Assembly (NCBI RefSeq): GCF_003952665.1
Contig: NZ_CP017946.1
Location: forward strand, 3,966,501 to 4,030,500
Source of the DNA: Bosea sp. Tri-49
GTDB taxonomy: Bacteria > Pseudomonadota > Alphaproteobacteria > Rhizobiales > Beijerinckiaceae
DNA length: 64,000 nucleotides
Direction of reading: 5' to 3'
In this document: positions 9,789 through 18,322 of the stretch, in pieces
Layout of the letters: every line of letters starts with the position of its first letter
Numbering within the stretch: the stretch's first letter is position 1
The notes under the pieces: generated by a model
What the model was told of the DNA's origin: nothing
Databases searched by the model: none
Seen by the model: the letters and a program-made list of their open reading frames with translations, nothing else
Made by a program: the position numbers and the translations under genes

Positions 9789-11438
9789 CTAACCACGCGC
9801 CACGGTCGCCCGCTGCACGATCCCCGCCAGCTCAGGCGAGGGGTCGAGCGTGCCGAAGACATAGCCCCAGTCGGCGTCGAGCCGCGAGCGGCAGAAGGTC
9901 TCGAATACGGTCTCGTCGGCATGTTTCCTGAGCTCTGATGCCTGCAGCGCATAGGCCATCAGATTCGCGAGCCGGCGGCCATGGCCGTCATCGTTGCGGG
10001 GCTTGGCAGCCTCGTCGCCGAGCCGGTCCAGCCAGCGGTCGAGGGCGCGGTTGGCGCCGCGCGCTGCGCCGACCTCGTTCATGAAGGCCTCCTTGGTGCG
10101 CGGCTCGCGATTGAAGGCGCGCAGCACGTCCATGCACATCATGTTCGAGGTGCCCTCCCAGATCGCGTTGAGCGGCGCCTCGCGATAGAGCCGCGCCATC
10201 GGGTTCTCCTCGATGAAGCCGTTACCGCCATGGCATTCCAGGGCTTCGACAACGAAGGCGGCGGCGCGCTTGCAGTTCCAGAACTTCGCCAGCGGGGTGG
10301 TGACGCGGGCGAGATGACGCTCCTCCTCGGAGGTCTCCATCGCATCGGTCGCGGCGGCGACGCGGAAGGCCATCAGCGTCGAGGCCTCGGAATCGATCGC
10401 GAGGTCGGCAAGGATGTTGGTCATCATCGGCTGCTCGGCGAGCGACGAACCGAACCCCTTACGCGACTGGGTGTGGTTCAGCGCCAGCGTCAGCGCCTGG
10501 CGCATCAGCCCGGCCGAGCCGACGGCGAAGTCGAGACGGGTTAGATGAGCGTGGCTGAGGATTTCCTTGATGCCGGCGCCCTCCTCGCCGACCAGCCAGC
10601 CCAGGCATTCGCGGAATTCGACCTCGGAGGAGGCATTCGAGCGGTTGCCGGCCTTGTCCTTGAGGCGCTGGATCTGCAGCCGGTTGCGGTTGCCATCGGG
10701 CAGGAAGCCCGGGCAGAACAGGCAGGAGACGCCGCTCTGCGTCTGCGCCAAGGTAAAGAACCCGTCCGATTGCGGCACCGAGAAGAACCATTTGTGCCCG
10801 GTGATCAGATAGACCCGGCCTTCCGGCGTATCCTCGAGGAAGCGGGCCGTGGTCTGGGTCTGGCGCAGGTCGGAGCCGCCCTGCTTCTCGGTCATCGCAT
10901 AGCCGATGCTGGCGCCGGTCTTCTGCGTGACTGGCAAGGGGCGCTTGTCGTAGCGCCCCGAGGTGATCTTCTGCCGCCAGAGTGCGAATTCCGGCTGGGC
11001 GAGGCCGGGAAAGGCGGCATAGGTCATGCCGGTCGGGCACCCCGTCCCGTGCTCGATCTGGTTCCAGAGATAGGACAAGACGGCGCGGCCGAGATGGCCG
11101 TTCGGCTCCTTCGTCGTCCAGGCGAGCGATGGCACCTCATGGGCGAAGGCGAGCGCCATCAGCTCGTGCCAGGCCGGATGGAAGTCGATCCAGTCGATGC
11201 GATTGCCATAGCGGTCATGGCTCTCGAGTTCCGGGCCATGGCGGTTGGCGAGACGGGCGAGCTCCTGCACCTCGGCATCGCCGGCATGGGCTCCGAGTGC
11301 CGCCGCCTTGTCTGCGACCCAGGGCGCGCCGCGCGTGACGATCCCTTGCAGCACCGCATCGTCGGAGAAGGCATTCCAGCCCGTGGCGGGCCGGGCCTGG
11401 TTGAGGACCTGGTGGGTGGCGTTCGCGTGGATGTTCAT
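9789..11438 (-). CDS. AidB-like acyl-CoA dehydrogenase family protein
   Basis: A 549-aa flavoprotein of the AidB branch of acyl-CoA dehydrogenases; AidB itself is about 540 aa. Recognisable stretches are AMTEKQGGSDLRQTQT (FAD/substrate region), ITGHKWFFSVPQSDG, RLKDKAGNRSNASSEVEF and a C-terminal ECHGGNGFIEENPMARLYRE. AidB binds DNA and FAD and responds to alkylation in E. coli, but many homologues are uncharacterised. The start is the ATG at 11438, whose first bases overlap the stop of the upstream HpaB-superfamily gene (ATGA). An in-frame upstream extension is not used because it lies within that gene. The two flavin-type proteins probably work in one pathway, possibly on an acyl-CoA. Confidence 0.78.
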   Translation of the reverse strand: MNIHANATHQVLNQARPATGWNAFSDDAVLQGIVTRGAPWVADKAAALGAHAGDAEVQELARLANRHGPELESHDRYGNRIDWIDFHPAWHELMALAFAHEVPSLAWTTKEPNGHLGRAVLSYLWNQIEHGTGCPTGMTYAAFPGLAQPEFALWRQKITSGRYDKRPLPVTQKTGASIGYAMTEKQGGSDLRQTQTTARFLEDTPEGRVYLITGHKWFFSVPQSDGFFTLAQTQSGVSCLFCPGFLPDGNRNRLQIQRLKDKAGNRSNASSEVEFRECLGWLVGEEGAGIKEILSHAHLTRLDFAVGSAGLMRQALTLALNHTQSRKGFGSSLAEQPMMTNILADLAIDSEASTLMAFRVAAATDAMETSEEERHLARVTTPLAKFWNCKRAAAFVVEALECHGGNGFIEENPMARLYREAPLNAIWEGTSNMMCMDVLRAFNREPRTKEAFMNEVGAARGANRALDRWLDRLGDEAAKPRNDDGHGRRLANLMAYALQASELRKHADETVFETFCRSRLDADWGYVFGTLDPSPELAGIVQRATVARG

Positions 11439-12967
11439 TCCGCCGCCTCCGGTGTTGTTACGCGCTCGGGCACCTCGCAACCGGTCACGCAGCAGCGCCC
11501 TGGCTGCTTTGAAGCGCGCGAACCGTCGGCGAGCACGCCGCGATCGAGAAGGCTCTCGACCAGCGCGACCTTTTCCATGACGGGATAGTTGCGCCAGATC
11601 TCGCGCTTCATCGCCTCGGGCGAGCCGCCGCCATGCAGCGAGATCACCGAATACCAGCCGGCCTCCTTGGAGACGGTGAGGTCCTCGATGAAGCGGGCGA
11701 CCTCGGCGCGCTGCTCATAGGGGATGTCCGGCCGCCCAGTCAGCACGGCCGCGAGCGACGCTGATGTCTCAGGGTTGTGATCCTCGTCCGGGCCGGGCAG
11801 CGCCACGATCAAGCCTCCCGAAACATAGTGAGCAATGCGGTGCATGTCGTAGATCTTGGTAGCGAGCAGCAGCTTGCCGATATTGGCGAAAACTGCGTCC
11901 GGCATCGCCACGCTCGAGGCGTCCTTGCTGCAATAGACGGAGGCTGCGACGCCGCAGGCGAAGAAGCTCTCGGTAATGGTGATCAGCTCGACCAACTGCT
12001 CACGGACATGGGAATGCCTGTCGGCATCGAGCCCATTGGCCTCGAGCATCAGCGCGCCGGCGCCGATCAAGAGGTCGCCGAAGCCGGCCCGCGCCGCGAT
12101 GCAGCTGTGACGGTGATGGGTGGCGTAGCTGGTGGTGAGATAGCCGGCCTCCTCGATCTCGCCGGCGAGGAAGACACGGCTCCACGGTACGAAGACGTCG
12201 TCGAACATCACGGCGCCGGTCGACTGGCCGTATTTCGCCGAGAATTTCGCGGCGGGATCGCCCGGCCGCCCGGCCGGGCGCGCCACGATGGTGACGCCCT
12301 CGGCATCGCAGGGCACGGCGCAGCAGACGGCGAAATCCTCGTCGCCCTCGGCATGGGTGCGGCACGGCATCACCAGGAATTCATGGACATAGGGCGCGCC
12401 GGTGACGATCGCCTTGGTGCCGCGGATGACGATACCGTCGGGCCGGCGCTCCTTGATGTGCACATAGGAATCGCGATTGGCCTGCTCGCCCGGCCGCAGC
12501 GAGCGGTCGCCCTTGGCGTCGGTCATGGCGACGCCGCAAGTCAGGTCCTCATCCTGGATGCGATGCATATAGGCCACGAAGCGCTGGTGATAATCGGTGC
12601 CATGGTTGGCGTCGGCGCGAACGGTCGCCTGCAGAATGCCGTTGAAGGCGTCATGCGTCAGATAGCGCTGGGCGCAGCCGGAGATCTTGCAGACCAGACG
12701 CACAGCCTCGAGCTTGGCGAGCAGATCGCTCGACGAGGCGTCGATATGAAGCATGCGGTTGACAATGCGGCCGGAAGAATCCTGCACCGCCGTCATGATC
12801 GGCCGATAGGCCGCCTCATGCACGAGGTCGTAGGTCACGCCGATGCCGTTGATGCCCGGCAGCAGCATGGGCTCGTCGGCGACGCTCTCGACCCTGCGGC
12901 CGTTGACGAAGACGCGCGGAGAATAGGCCCGCAAGGATTCACGATAGCCGGCGGCGTCCATCAGCAT
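11435..12967 (-). CDS. 4-hydroxybutyryl-CoA dehydratase / HpaB-superfamily flavoprotein
   Basis: A 510-aa member of the superfamily that includes 4-hydroxyphenylacetate 3-hydroxylase (HpaB) and 4-hydroxybutyryl-CoA dehydratase (AbfD). N-terminal SLRAYSPRVFVNGRRVESV and the stretches MTDAKGDRS, GTKAIVTGAPYVHEF and SVISLHGGGSPEAMKREI are characteristic and closest to the AbfD side. From memory of AbfD, its [4Fe-4S] ligands are C99, C103, H292 and C299. Here the equivalents appear to be C98, Y102, H285 and A292, so only two ligands remain. A classical radical dehydratase is therefore unlikely, and a flavin-only oxygenase or isomerase is more plausible. The start has an excellent ribosome site (GGGAGGAGG). 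Confidence 0.75.
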   Translation of the reverse strand: MLMDAAGYRESLRAYSPRVFVNGRRVESVADEPMLLPGINGIGVTYDLVHEAAYRPIMTAVQDSSGRIVNRMLHIDASSSDLLAKLEAVRLVCKISGCAQRYLTHDAFNGILQATVRADANHGTDYHQRFVAYMHRIQDEDLTCGVAMTDAKGDRSLRPGEQANRDSYVHIKERRPDGIVIRGTKAIVTGAPYVHEFLVMPCRTHAEGDEDFAVCCAVPCDAEGVTIVARPAGRPGDPAAKFSAKYGQSTGAVMFDDVFVPWSRVFLAGEIEEAGYLTTSYATHHRHSCIAARAGFGDLLIGAGALMLEANGLDADRHSHVREQLVELITITESFFACGVAASVYCSKDASSVAMPDAVFANIGKLLLATKIYDMHRIAHYVSGGLIVALPGPDEDHNPETSASLAAVLTGRPDIPYEQRAEVARFIEDLTVSKEAGWYSVISLHGGGSPEAMKREIWRNYPVMEKVALVESLLDRGVLADGSRASKQPGRCCVTGCEVPERVTTPEAAE

Positions 12968-12991
12968 GCTAGCCTCCTCCCGGTTAGTTGT

Positions 12992-13009
12992 TGTTCTTAA
13001 AATTGAACA
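12992..13009. promoter_or_regulatory. Candidate TetR operator in divergent promoter
   Basis: Inverted repeat TGTTC (12992-12996) / GAACA (13005-13009) with an 8-bp AT spacer lies in the 81-bp gap between the divergent HpaB-superfamily and TetR genes. The arms are short, so this is a modest candidate. Confidence 0.35.
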
Positions 13010-13048
13010 GCGTTAGATTTTCGTCAAGAAGCTTGGAGGCGTTCCAGA

Positions 13049-13681
13049 GTGAGCGAGGGATCCGCAGAGCGGAAACGCGGCCGCTATGCCGCCACAGACG
13101 CCAAGCGCGAGGGCATTCTTGCCGCAGCGCGCACGGTGTTCGAGCGCGAGGGACTGGACGGCGCCTCACTGCGGGCGATCGCAGCCGAGGCCGGCTACAC
13201 GCCGGCGGCGCTCTATTTCCATTTCGACTCGAAAGAGGCGCTCTATGCCGAGGTTCTTGGCCGCTCGATCGCGGCGCTGCAGGCGGCGGTCGATGCGGCG
13301 GTCGCGGCTGCCGGCAGCCCGTCGGAGTGCTTCTGCGCCGCCGCGCTCGCCTTCTTCGACTTCTACGCCGAGAACCCGCGCGATCTTGATCTCGGCTTCT
13401 ACCTGTTCCGTGGCGGCATGCGCCCGCACGGCCTCGGCCGCGAGCGTGACCGGGCCCTGAACGAGGCGCTGGAAGCGACTTTGGCACCGATCCGCGAGGC
13501 GGCGCTGGCGCTCGGCGCAGATGAAACGCAGGCCGACTTGATCATGGCCGACGCCTTCGCTCATGCTTCCGGTGTGCTGCTGCTGGCGCATACGCAGCGC
13601 ATCCGCATGTTCGGCGCCTCGGCGCGCATGCTGATGGAGCGCCATGTCGAAACCGAGCTCGACCGGCTCCAGCGAAGGTGA
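13049..13681 (+). CDS. TetR-family transcriptional regulator
   Basis: A 210-aa TetR regulator. The helix-turn-helix is at about residues 35-62 (SLRAIAAEAGYTPAALYFHF followed by DSKEALY), and a C-terminal ligand-binding region follows. It starts with GTG, supported by GGAGG nine bases upstream (13035-13039). It is the first gene of a three-gene operon whose stop and start codons overlap, and it is divergent from the HpaB-superfamily gene. It is therefore the likely local repressor for both transcription units. The ligand is unknown. Confidence 0.87.
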   Translation: MSEGSAERKRGRYAATDAKREGILAAARTVFEREGLDGASLRAIAAEAGYTPAALYFHFDSKEALYAEVLGRSIAALQAAVDAAVAAAGSPSECFCAAALAFFDFYAENPRDLDLGFYLFRGGMRPHGLGRERDRALNEALEATLAPIREAALALGADETQADLIMADAFAHASGVLLLAHTQRIRMFGASARMLMERHVETELDRLQRR

Positions 13682-14217
13682 TGCCGATGCATCTGATTAA
13701 CGCCAAGCGGTCCCGCCTCATCGTCATCGACTTCCAGGCGCGATTGATGCCGGCGATCCATGACGGGCCGCGCCTCCTCGCCAATGCCGGTAGGCTGGTT
13801 GCGGCGGCAAAGCTCCTCGAGGTGCCGATCGTGATGACCGAGCAGAATCCAGCCGGCCTCGGCGCGACGGTTCCGGAGCTCGCCGAGGCCGCGTCCGCGA
13901 TCACCAAGATGAGCTTCGATGCCTGCAGCACGCCGGCTTTCATCGACGCCATCGCCGGCGATGATGACCTCATACTCTGCGGCTGCGAGGCGCATGTCTG
14001 CTTCGGCCAGACCGCGCTCTCGCTGCTTGAACACAAGCGCCATGTCTTTGTGGTGCAGGACGCTGTCGGCTCGCGCGTGCCGGAAAGCAAGGAAGTGAGC
14101 TTACGCCGGCTGGAGCGAAACGGCGCCGAGATCGTCACCACGGAGGCGGTCGTATTCGAGTGGCTGCGTACAGCCGAGCACCCCCAGTTCCGCGCCGCCC
14201 TCGCTCTGATCAAGTGA
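13681..14217 (+). CDS. Isochorismatase-family cysteine hydrolase
   Basis: A 178-aa cysteine hydrolase of the isochorismatase/nicotinamidase superfamily. The catalytic Asp is in the N-terminal LIVIDFQARLMPA, a Lys in ITKMSFDAC, and the Cys in LILCGCEAHVCFGQTAL near residue 110. Substrates of the family are amides or enol ethers; the true substrate here is unknown. The ATG at 13681 overlaps the TetR stop (TGATG), and a GTG just before it could also be used. The 3' end overlaps the next gene. Confidence 0.82.
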   Translation: MPMHLINAKRSRLIVIDFQARLMPAIHDGPRLLANAGRLVAAAKLLEVPIVMTEQNPAGLGATVPELAEAASAITKMSFDACSTPAFIDAIAGDDDLILCGCEAHVCFGQTALSLLEHKRHVFVVQDAVGSRVPESKEVSLRRLERNGAEIVTTEAVVFEWLRTAEHPQFRAALALIK

Positions 14218-14861
14218 GTCCGCCCTTGCCTGCGCCCGCCGTCTGGTATTTCGACATCATCTCACCCTTCGCGCACCTCGCGCTGACGCGCCTCGATGCG
14301 ATCCGTATGCACCGTCCGGTGGTACTGAAGCCGCTCGTCTTCGGCGCAATCCTCAAGGCCTGGGGCCAGCTCGGCCCGGCCGAGATCGCACCCAAGCGCG
14401 TCCATACCTATCGCCTCGCCACCCATACGGCGCAGGCGATGGGCGTGCTCTTCCGCTTCCCGCCGGCCCATCCCTTCAACCCGCTCGCCATGTTGCGCCT
14501 GCTGACCGCGCTCGACGGCAATGAGGCGGCGGTGACGGCCGCGTTTCGCCTCGTCTGGGGCGAAGGACGCGACGCCAACGAGCCGGCCGTGCTGGAAGCG
14601 GTCGCCGATGCCGCCGGCCGCCCCGATGCCCTGGCGCTGATCGCGGAGCAGGAGGTCAAGGACCGCCTGCGCCAGGCGACCGATGAAGCGATCGCCGCCG
14701 GCGTCTTCGGCGTGCCGAGCCTGGTGATCGACGGCGAGGTCTTCTGGGGCGCCGACGCGATGGCGATGGCACAGGACTATCTTTCCGATCCCGCCGCCTT
14801 CCGAGACGGTGAAATGGCGCGCGTCTCGAGCCTGCCCGAAGGAATCCAGCGGCAGCGCTGA
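14214..14861 (+). CDS. DsbA-family protein, 2-hydroxychromene-2-carboxylate isomerase-like
   Basis: A 215-aa protein of the GST-kappa/HCCA isomerase branch of DsbA folds. The N-terminus VWYFDIISPFAHLALTRL has the FDxxSPF/Y signature with Ser as the active residue, instead of the CxxC of DsbA. The C-terminus has GVFGVPSLVIDGEVFWGADA, the typical cis-Pro loop and glutathione-binding end. HCCA isomerases act on aromatic degradation intermediates with glutathione. Start GTG 14214 overlaps the isochorismatase stop (GTGA). It is co-transcribed with TetR and the hydrolase, so a small aromatic or amide catabolic module is plausible. Confidence 0.8.
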   Translation: MSPPLPAPAVWYFDIISPFAHLALTRLDAIRMHRPVVLKPLVFGAILKAWGQLGPAEIAPKRVHTYRLATHTAQAMGVLFRFPPAHPFNPLAMLRLLTALDGNEAAVTAAFRLVWGEGRDANEPAVLEAVADAAGRPDALALIAEQEVKDRLRQATDEAIAAGVFGVPSLVIDGEVFWGADAMAMAQDYLSDPAAFRDGEMARVSSLPEGIQRQR

Positions 14862-14972
14862 ACACGAGAAAAGGGAACCGTCCGGCCGCAGCCACAGTTT
14901 CACGATGTTGTCGGTTTACGCCTGTCCTGGACAGGCAGATCATTCGCCAGCCGACAACGAAAGGAGACGCCC

Positions 14973-15980
14973 ATGCTGCGCCGTTCGTTCCTGAAATTCG
15001 GCATCGCCGGCCTCGCCGCGCCGAATCTGATCTTGCGCAGCGCCGAGGCGACTGGACAACCCCAGCCCGGCAGCCCATTCATCGTCACCTATTTCGAGGT
15101 GCCGGAGATCAAGGGCTCGCGCGACGTCACCGATGCCGGCGACGGCACGCTCTGGGTCTGCGGCCAGCGCAATGGCGTGCTCGGCCGCTTCGACCCCCGC
15201 ACCAGCCAGACCAAGGTGATCCCGCTCGGCGACGGCGCCGCCCCGCATGGCGTGGTGCGCGGGCCTGATGGCGCCGCCTGGGTCACCGAGGGCGGCCAGA
15301 ACGCCATCGCCCGCGTCGACGACAAGACGCACAAGGTCGAACTGTTCAAGCTGCCGGCCGGACGCGAGCGCGCCAATCTCAACACGCCGGTCTTCGACAA
15401 GACCGGCGTGCTCTGGTTCACCGGCCAGAACGGCATCGTCGGCCGCCTCGATCCGAAGTCCGGCAAGATGGACATCTTCGACGCGCCGCGCGGCGCCGGC
15501 CCCTATGGCATGACGCGTACGCCGGTAGGCGAGATCTGGTTCGCCTCGCTCGCGGGCAACTACATCGCAAGGATCAACACGCAGAGCGGCGCCTTCACCG
15601 TGGTCGACCCGCCGACCGAGGGCCAGGGCGCGCGCCGGGTCTGGTCGGATTCGAAGAACCGGATCTGGGTCAGCGAGTGGAATTCCGGGCAGGTCTCATC
15701 GTTTGATCCGGAAAGCGGCAGCTGGAAGGGCTGGAAGCTGCCCGGTCACAAGCCGCGGACCTATTCGGTCTATGTCGACGACGCCGACAAGGTCTGGCTG
15801 ACCGACTTCGCCCTCAACAGCATCGTCCGCTTCGACCCGCTGAACGAGGAATTCAACAGCTTCCCGAGCGACAAGCCCGGCGCCAATGTCCGCCAGATGG
15901 ACGGGCGTTCCGGCGAGGCCTGGGGCGGCGAGAGCGGCACCAACCGGCTGGTGCGTATCCAGACGGTGAAGCCGGCGTGA
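14973..15980 (+). CDS. Vgb-like (virginiamycin B lyase-type) beta-propeller protein, probably exported
   Basis: A 335-aa protein with an N-terminal twin-arginine-like leader (RRSFLKFGIAGLAAPNLIL). A seven-bladed propeller follows, with repeated GTLWVCGQ, GVLWFTGQNGIVGRLDP, GEIWFASLAGNYIARI and DKVWLTDFALNSIVRFDP strands. Streptogramin lyases (Vgb) are cytoplasmic and about 295 aa, so an exported relative with the same fold but unknown chemistry is more likely than an antibiotic resistance enzyme. GAAAGGAGA precedes the ATG. Its stop overlaps the start of a small c-type cytochrome gene (GTGA), which suggests an exported redox pair. Confidence 0.75.
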   Translation: MLRRSFLKFGIAGLAAPNLILRSAEATGQPQPGSPFIVTYFEVPEIKGSRDVTDAGDGTLWVCGQRNGVLGRFDPRTSQTKVIPLGDGAAPHGVVRGPDGAAWVTEGGQNAIARVDDKTHKVELFKLPAGRERANLNTPVFDKTGVLWFTGQNGIVGRLDPKSGKMDIFDAPRGAGPYGMTRTPVGEIWFASLAGNYIARINTQSGAFTVVDPPTEGQGARRVWSDSKNRIWVSEWNSGQVSSFDPESGSWKGWKLPGHKPRTYSVYVDDADKVWLTDFALNSIVRFDPLNEEFNSFPSDKPGANVRQMDGRSGEAWGGESGTNRLVRIQTVKPA

Positions 15981-16348
15981 GGACGGGCGTCGCGGCGTTC
16001 CTTGCGCTCGCCCTGATCCTGTCCGAACCGCTACAGGGGCAGGAGCCGGCGGGAGCTATCGTCTTCAAGGCCTGCCAGTCCTGCCACAGCCTCGATCCGG
16101 CCAAGGCCGGCATGGCCGGGCCGCATCTCGCCGGGTTGAAGGGGCGCGTGCTCGGCTCGGCTGATGGCTTCGACTATTCGCCGGCGTTCAGGGCCGCGAA
16201 GGCGCAAGGGCTCCGCTGGGACGACGAGAAGCTGAAGGCCTACCTCTCTGACCCAGACGCGCTCGTATCCGGTGGCTGGATGAGTCCACCCGCCGGACTC
16301 AGTGGAGCGGACCGCGCGGCCGTGGCGGATTATCTGCTCAGCAGGTAG
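15977..16348 (+). CDS. Small c-type cytochrome (class I), periplasmic
   Basis: A 123-aa protein with a signal peptide (about residues 1-22, ending LSEPLQGQ) and one heme c site CQSCH near residues 33-37. The C-terminus SGGWMSPPAGLSGADRAAVADYL has a likely axial Met and a terminal helix, as in cytochrome c550/c2 types. It transfers single electrons in the periplasm. The GTG start overlaps the stop of the propeller protein gene, so the two are co-translated. It ends 4 bp from the convergent livM-type gene, with no room for a terminator. Confidence 0.82.
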   Translation: MRTGVAAFLALALILSEPLQGQEPAGAIVFKACQSCHSLDPAKAGMAGPHLAGLKGRVLGSADGFDYSPAFRAAKAQGLRWDDEKLKAYLSDPDALVSGGWMSPPAGLSGADRAAVADYLLSR

Positions 16349-16352
16349 CCGA

Positions 16353-17345
16353 TCACAGCGGCTTCTTGATCCATTTGGCGATCATGCCGACGATGCCTTC
16401 GCGGAAGAGCAGGACGCAGATCACGAAGACGACGCCCTGCACGACCGTGACCCAGGCACCGAGCGTCGCCAGGAAATTCTGCATCGAGACGATGACGATT
16501 GCGCCGACGATCGGTCCGAAGACGGTGCCGAGCCCGCCGACCAGCGTCATCAGCACGACCTCGCCCGACATCGACCAATGCACGTCGGTGAGCGAGGCCA
16601 GCTGGAAGACGATCGCCTTGGTCGCGCCGGCGAGCCCGGCGATCCCGGCCGAGAGCACGAAGACGGCGAGCTTGTACTGGCTGGAGCGGTAGCCGAGCGA
16701 AATGGCGCGCGGCTCGTTATCGCGGATCGCCTTGCAGACCTGGCCGAAGGGCGAGTGGATGACGCGGTAGATCAGCAGCAGCCCACCCATGAAGACCGCG
16801 GCGACGAGCCAATAGAGCGCGCGATCGTCGGCGAGGCTGAACAGGCCGAGGAGCTTGCCGCGCGGCACCGCCTGGATGCCGTCCTCGCCGCCGGTGAAGC
16901 GCGGCGTCTGCAGCGAGAAGAAGAACGCCATCTGCGCCAGCGCCAGCGTGATCATCGCGAAGTAGATACCCTGGCGGCGGATGGCGAGCGCGCCGAAGGC
17001 GAGCCCAAGCAGGGCAGCGATCCCGGTGCCGGCGAGGATGGCGAGCTCGGGCGTCAGTCCCCAATGCTTGGCCGTATAGGCGCTGACATAGCTCGCCATG
17101 CCGAAATAGGCTGCGTGGCCGAAGGAGAGCAGGCCGCCATAGCCGAGCAGAAGATTGAAGGCGAGCGCGAACAGCGCAAAGCACAGCACCTTCATCACGA
17201 AGACCGGATAGGCGACGAATGGCGCAATCACAAGCGCGGCCGCGATGCCGATCATCAGGTTGCGGTGCAGCCGCGCTGTGCTGTCATCAACCTCGCCGAT
17301 GGCGAGAGCGGCGGCGGGAGCGTCGGTGGAAGCGATGTCTGCCAT
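16353..17345 (-). CDS. livM: Branched-chain amino acid-type ABC transporter permease (LivM)
   Basis: A 330-aa inner-membrane permease of the LivM family. Hydrophobic helices begin around residue 30 (LMIGIAAALVIAPFVAYPVF). The family coupling motif appears as GQVCKAIRDNEPRAISLGYR. It forms the HAAT importer with LivH, LivF, LivG and the binding protein encoded just upstream. Substrates of this family range from branched-chain amino acids to amides and aromatic acids, so the substrate is not certain. It is the last gene of the operon and starts 9 bp after livH. Confidence 0.85.
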   Translation of the reverse strand: MADIASTDAPAAALAIGEVDDSTARLHRNLMIGIAAALVIAPFVAYPVFVMKVLCFALFALAFNLLLGYGGLLSFGHAAYFGMASYVSAYTAKHWGLTPELAILAGTGIAALLGLAFGALAIRRQGIYFAMITLALAQMAFFFSLQTPRFTGGEDGIQAVPRGKLLGLFSLADDRALYWLVAAVFMGGLLLIYRVIHSPFGQVCKAIRDNEPRAISLGYRSSQYKLAVFVLSAGIAGLAGATKAIVFQLASLTDVHWSMSGEVVLMTLVGGLGTVFGPIVGAIVIVSMQNFLATLGAWVTVVQGVVFVICVLLFREGIVGMIAKWIKKPL

Positions 17346-17354
17346 CTCAATTCC

Positions 17355-18254
17355 TCACGCGGCGCGGCCGAACAGGCCGGCCGGCTTCACCAGAAGCACG
17401 ATCGCCATGATGATGAAGATCACGGTCGCCGAGGCTTCCGGATAGAAGACCTTGGTCAATCCCTCGACCAGGCCAAGCGAGAAGCCTGTGACGATCGCGC
17501 CCATGATCGAGCCCATGCCTCCGATCACCACCACGGCGAAGACGACGATGATCAGGTCGGCGCCCATGTTCGGGTTGACCGAGTAGATCGGCGCCGCCAG
17601 CACGCCGGCGAAGGCGGCGAGCGCGACGCCGAAGCCATAGGTCAGCGTCACCAGCAGCGGCACGTTGATGCCGAAGGCCTGGGTCAGGGTCGGGTTCTCG
17701 GTCGCCGCGCGCAAATAGGAGCCAAGCTTGGTCTTCTCGATGATGAACCAGGTGGCGAGGCAGACGACGAGCGAGGCGATCACGACCCAGCCGCGATAGG
17801 TCGGCAGGAACATGAAGCCGAGATTATAACCGCCGCGCAGCTCGGCCGGGATCGAGTAAGGCAGGCCGGAGGAGCCATAATTGTTGCGGAACAAGCCCTG
17901 GATGATCAGCGCCAGGCCGAAGGTCAGCAGGAGCCCGTAGAGATGATCGACATGGGCGATGCGTTTCAGCAGGAAGCGCTCGATCACCACGCCGGTGATA
18001 CCGACCGCGATCGGTGCCAGCAGCAGCGCCGCCCAATAGTTGATACCGAGATAGTTCAGGCACATCCAGGCGACGAAGGCGCCCATCATGTACTGGGCGC
18101 CATGGGTGAAGTTGATGATGTTGAGCAGGCCGAAGATCACCGCCAGGCCGAGGCTCAGGATCGCATAGAACGAGCCGTTGATCAGGCCGAGCAGAAGCTG
18201 GCCGAACAATGCCTGTGGCGGGACACCCAAGAGCTCGAACATGCGATCGACCAT
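17355..18254 (-). CDS. livH: Branched-chain amino acid-type ABC transporter permease (LivH)
   Basis: A 299-aa permease of the LivH family. Typical stretches are NGSFYAILSLGLAVIFGLLN at the N-terminus and RAATENPTLTQAFGINVPLL in the coupling region, and GGMGSIMGAIVTGFSLGLVE near the C-terminus. It pairs with LivM. The gene follows the binding-protein gene by 68 bp, and that gap contains two stable hairpins that probably lower permease expression relative to the binding protein. Confidence 0.86.
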   Translation of the reverse strand: MVDRMFELLGVPPQALFGQLLLGLINGSFYAILSLGLAVIFGLLNIINFTHGAQYMMGAFVAWMCLNYLGINYWAALLLAPIAVGITGVVIERFLLKRIAHVDHLYGLLLTFGLALIIQGLFRNNYGSSGLPYSIPAELRGGYNLGFMFLPTYRGWVVIASLVVCLATWFIIEKTKLGSYLRAATENPTLTQAFGINVPLLVTLTYGFGVALAAFAGVLAAPIYSVNPNMGADLIIVVFAVVVIGGMGSIMGAIVTGFSLGLVEGLTKVFYPEASATVIFIIMAIVLLVKPAGLFGRAA

Positions 18255-18269
18255 TCCGTGAAAGCTGAT

Positions 18270-18321
18270 CCGGGGCCGTCTCCGGCCCCGGCAGAGTGTG
18301 TCGTGCGGGCTGTTTCAGCCC
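18270..18321 (-). terminator. Two intercistronic hairpins after the binding-protein gene
   Basis: On the + strand, CCGGGGCCG (18270-18278) pairs with CGGCCCCGG (18283-18291) around a TCTC loop, and GGGCTG (18307-18312) pairs with CAGCCC (18316-18321). Neither is followed by a T-run in the minus-strand direction. They are better read as partial attenuators or 3'-end stabilisers that raise binding-protein mRNA over permease mRNA. Confidence 0.6.
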
Positions 18322-18322
18322 A

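Noticed and set aside
11435..12967. Confident call as 4-hydroxybutyryl-CoA dehydratase (abfD)
   Set aside because: Two of the four iron-sulfur ligands appear to be missing, so only the superfamily is claimed.
14973..15980. Call as a virginiamycin B resistance gene
   Set aside because: It has an export leader and a coupled cytochrome gene, and the propeller fold alone does not imply streptogramin lyase activity.
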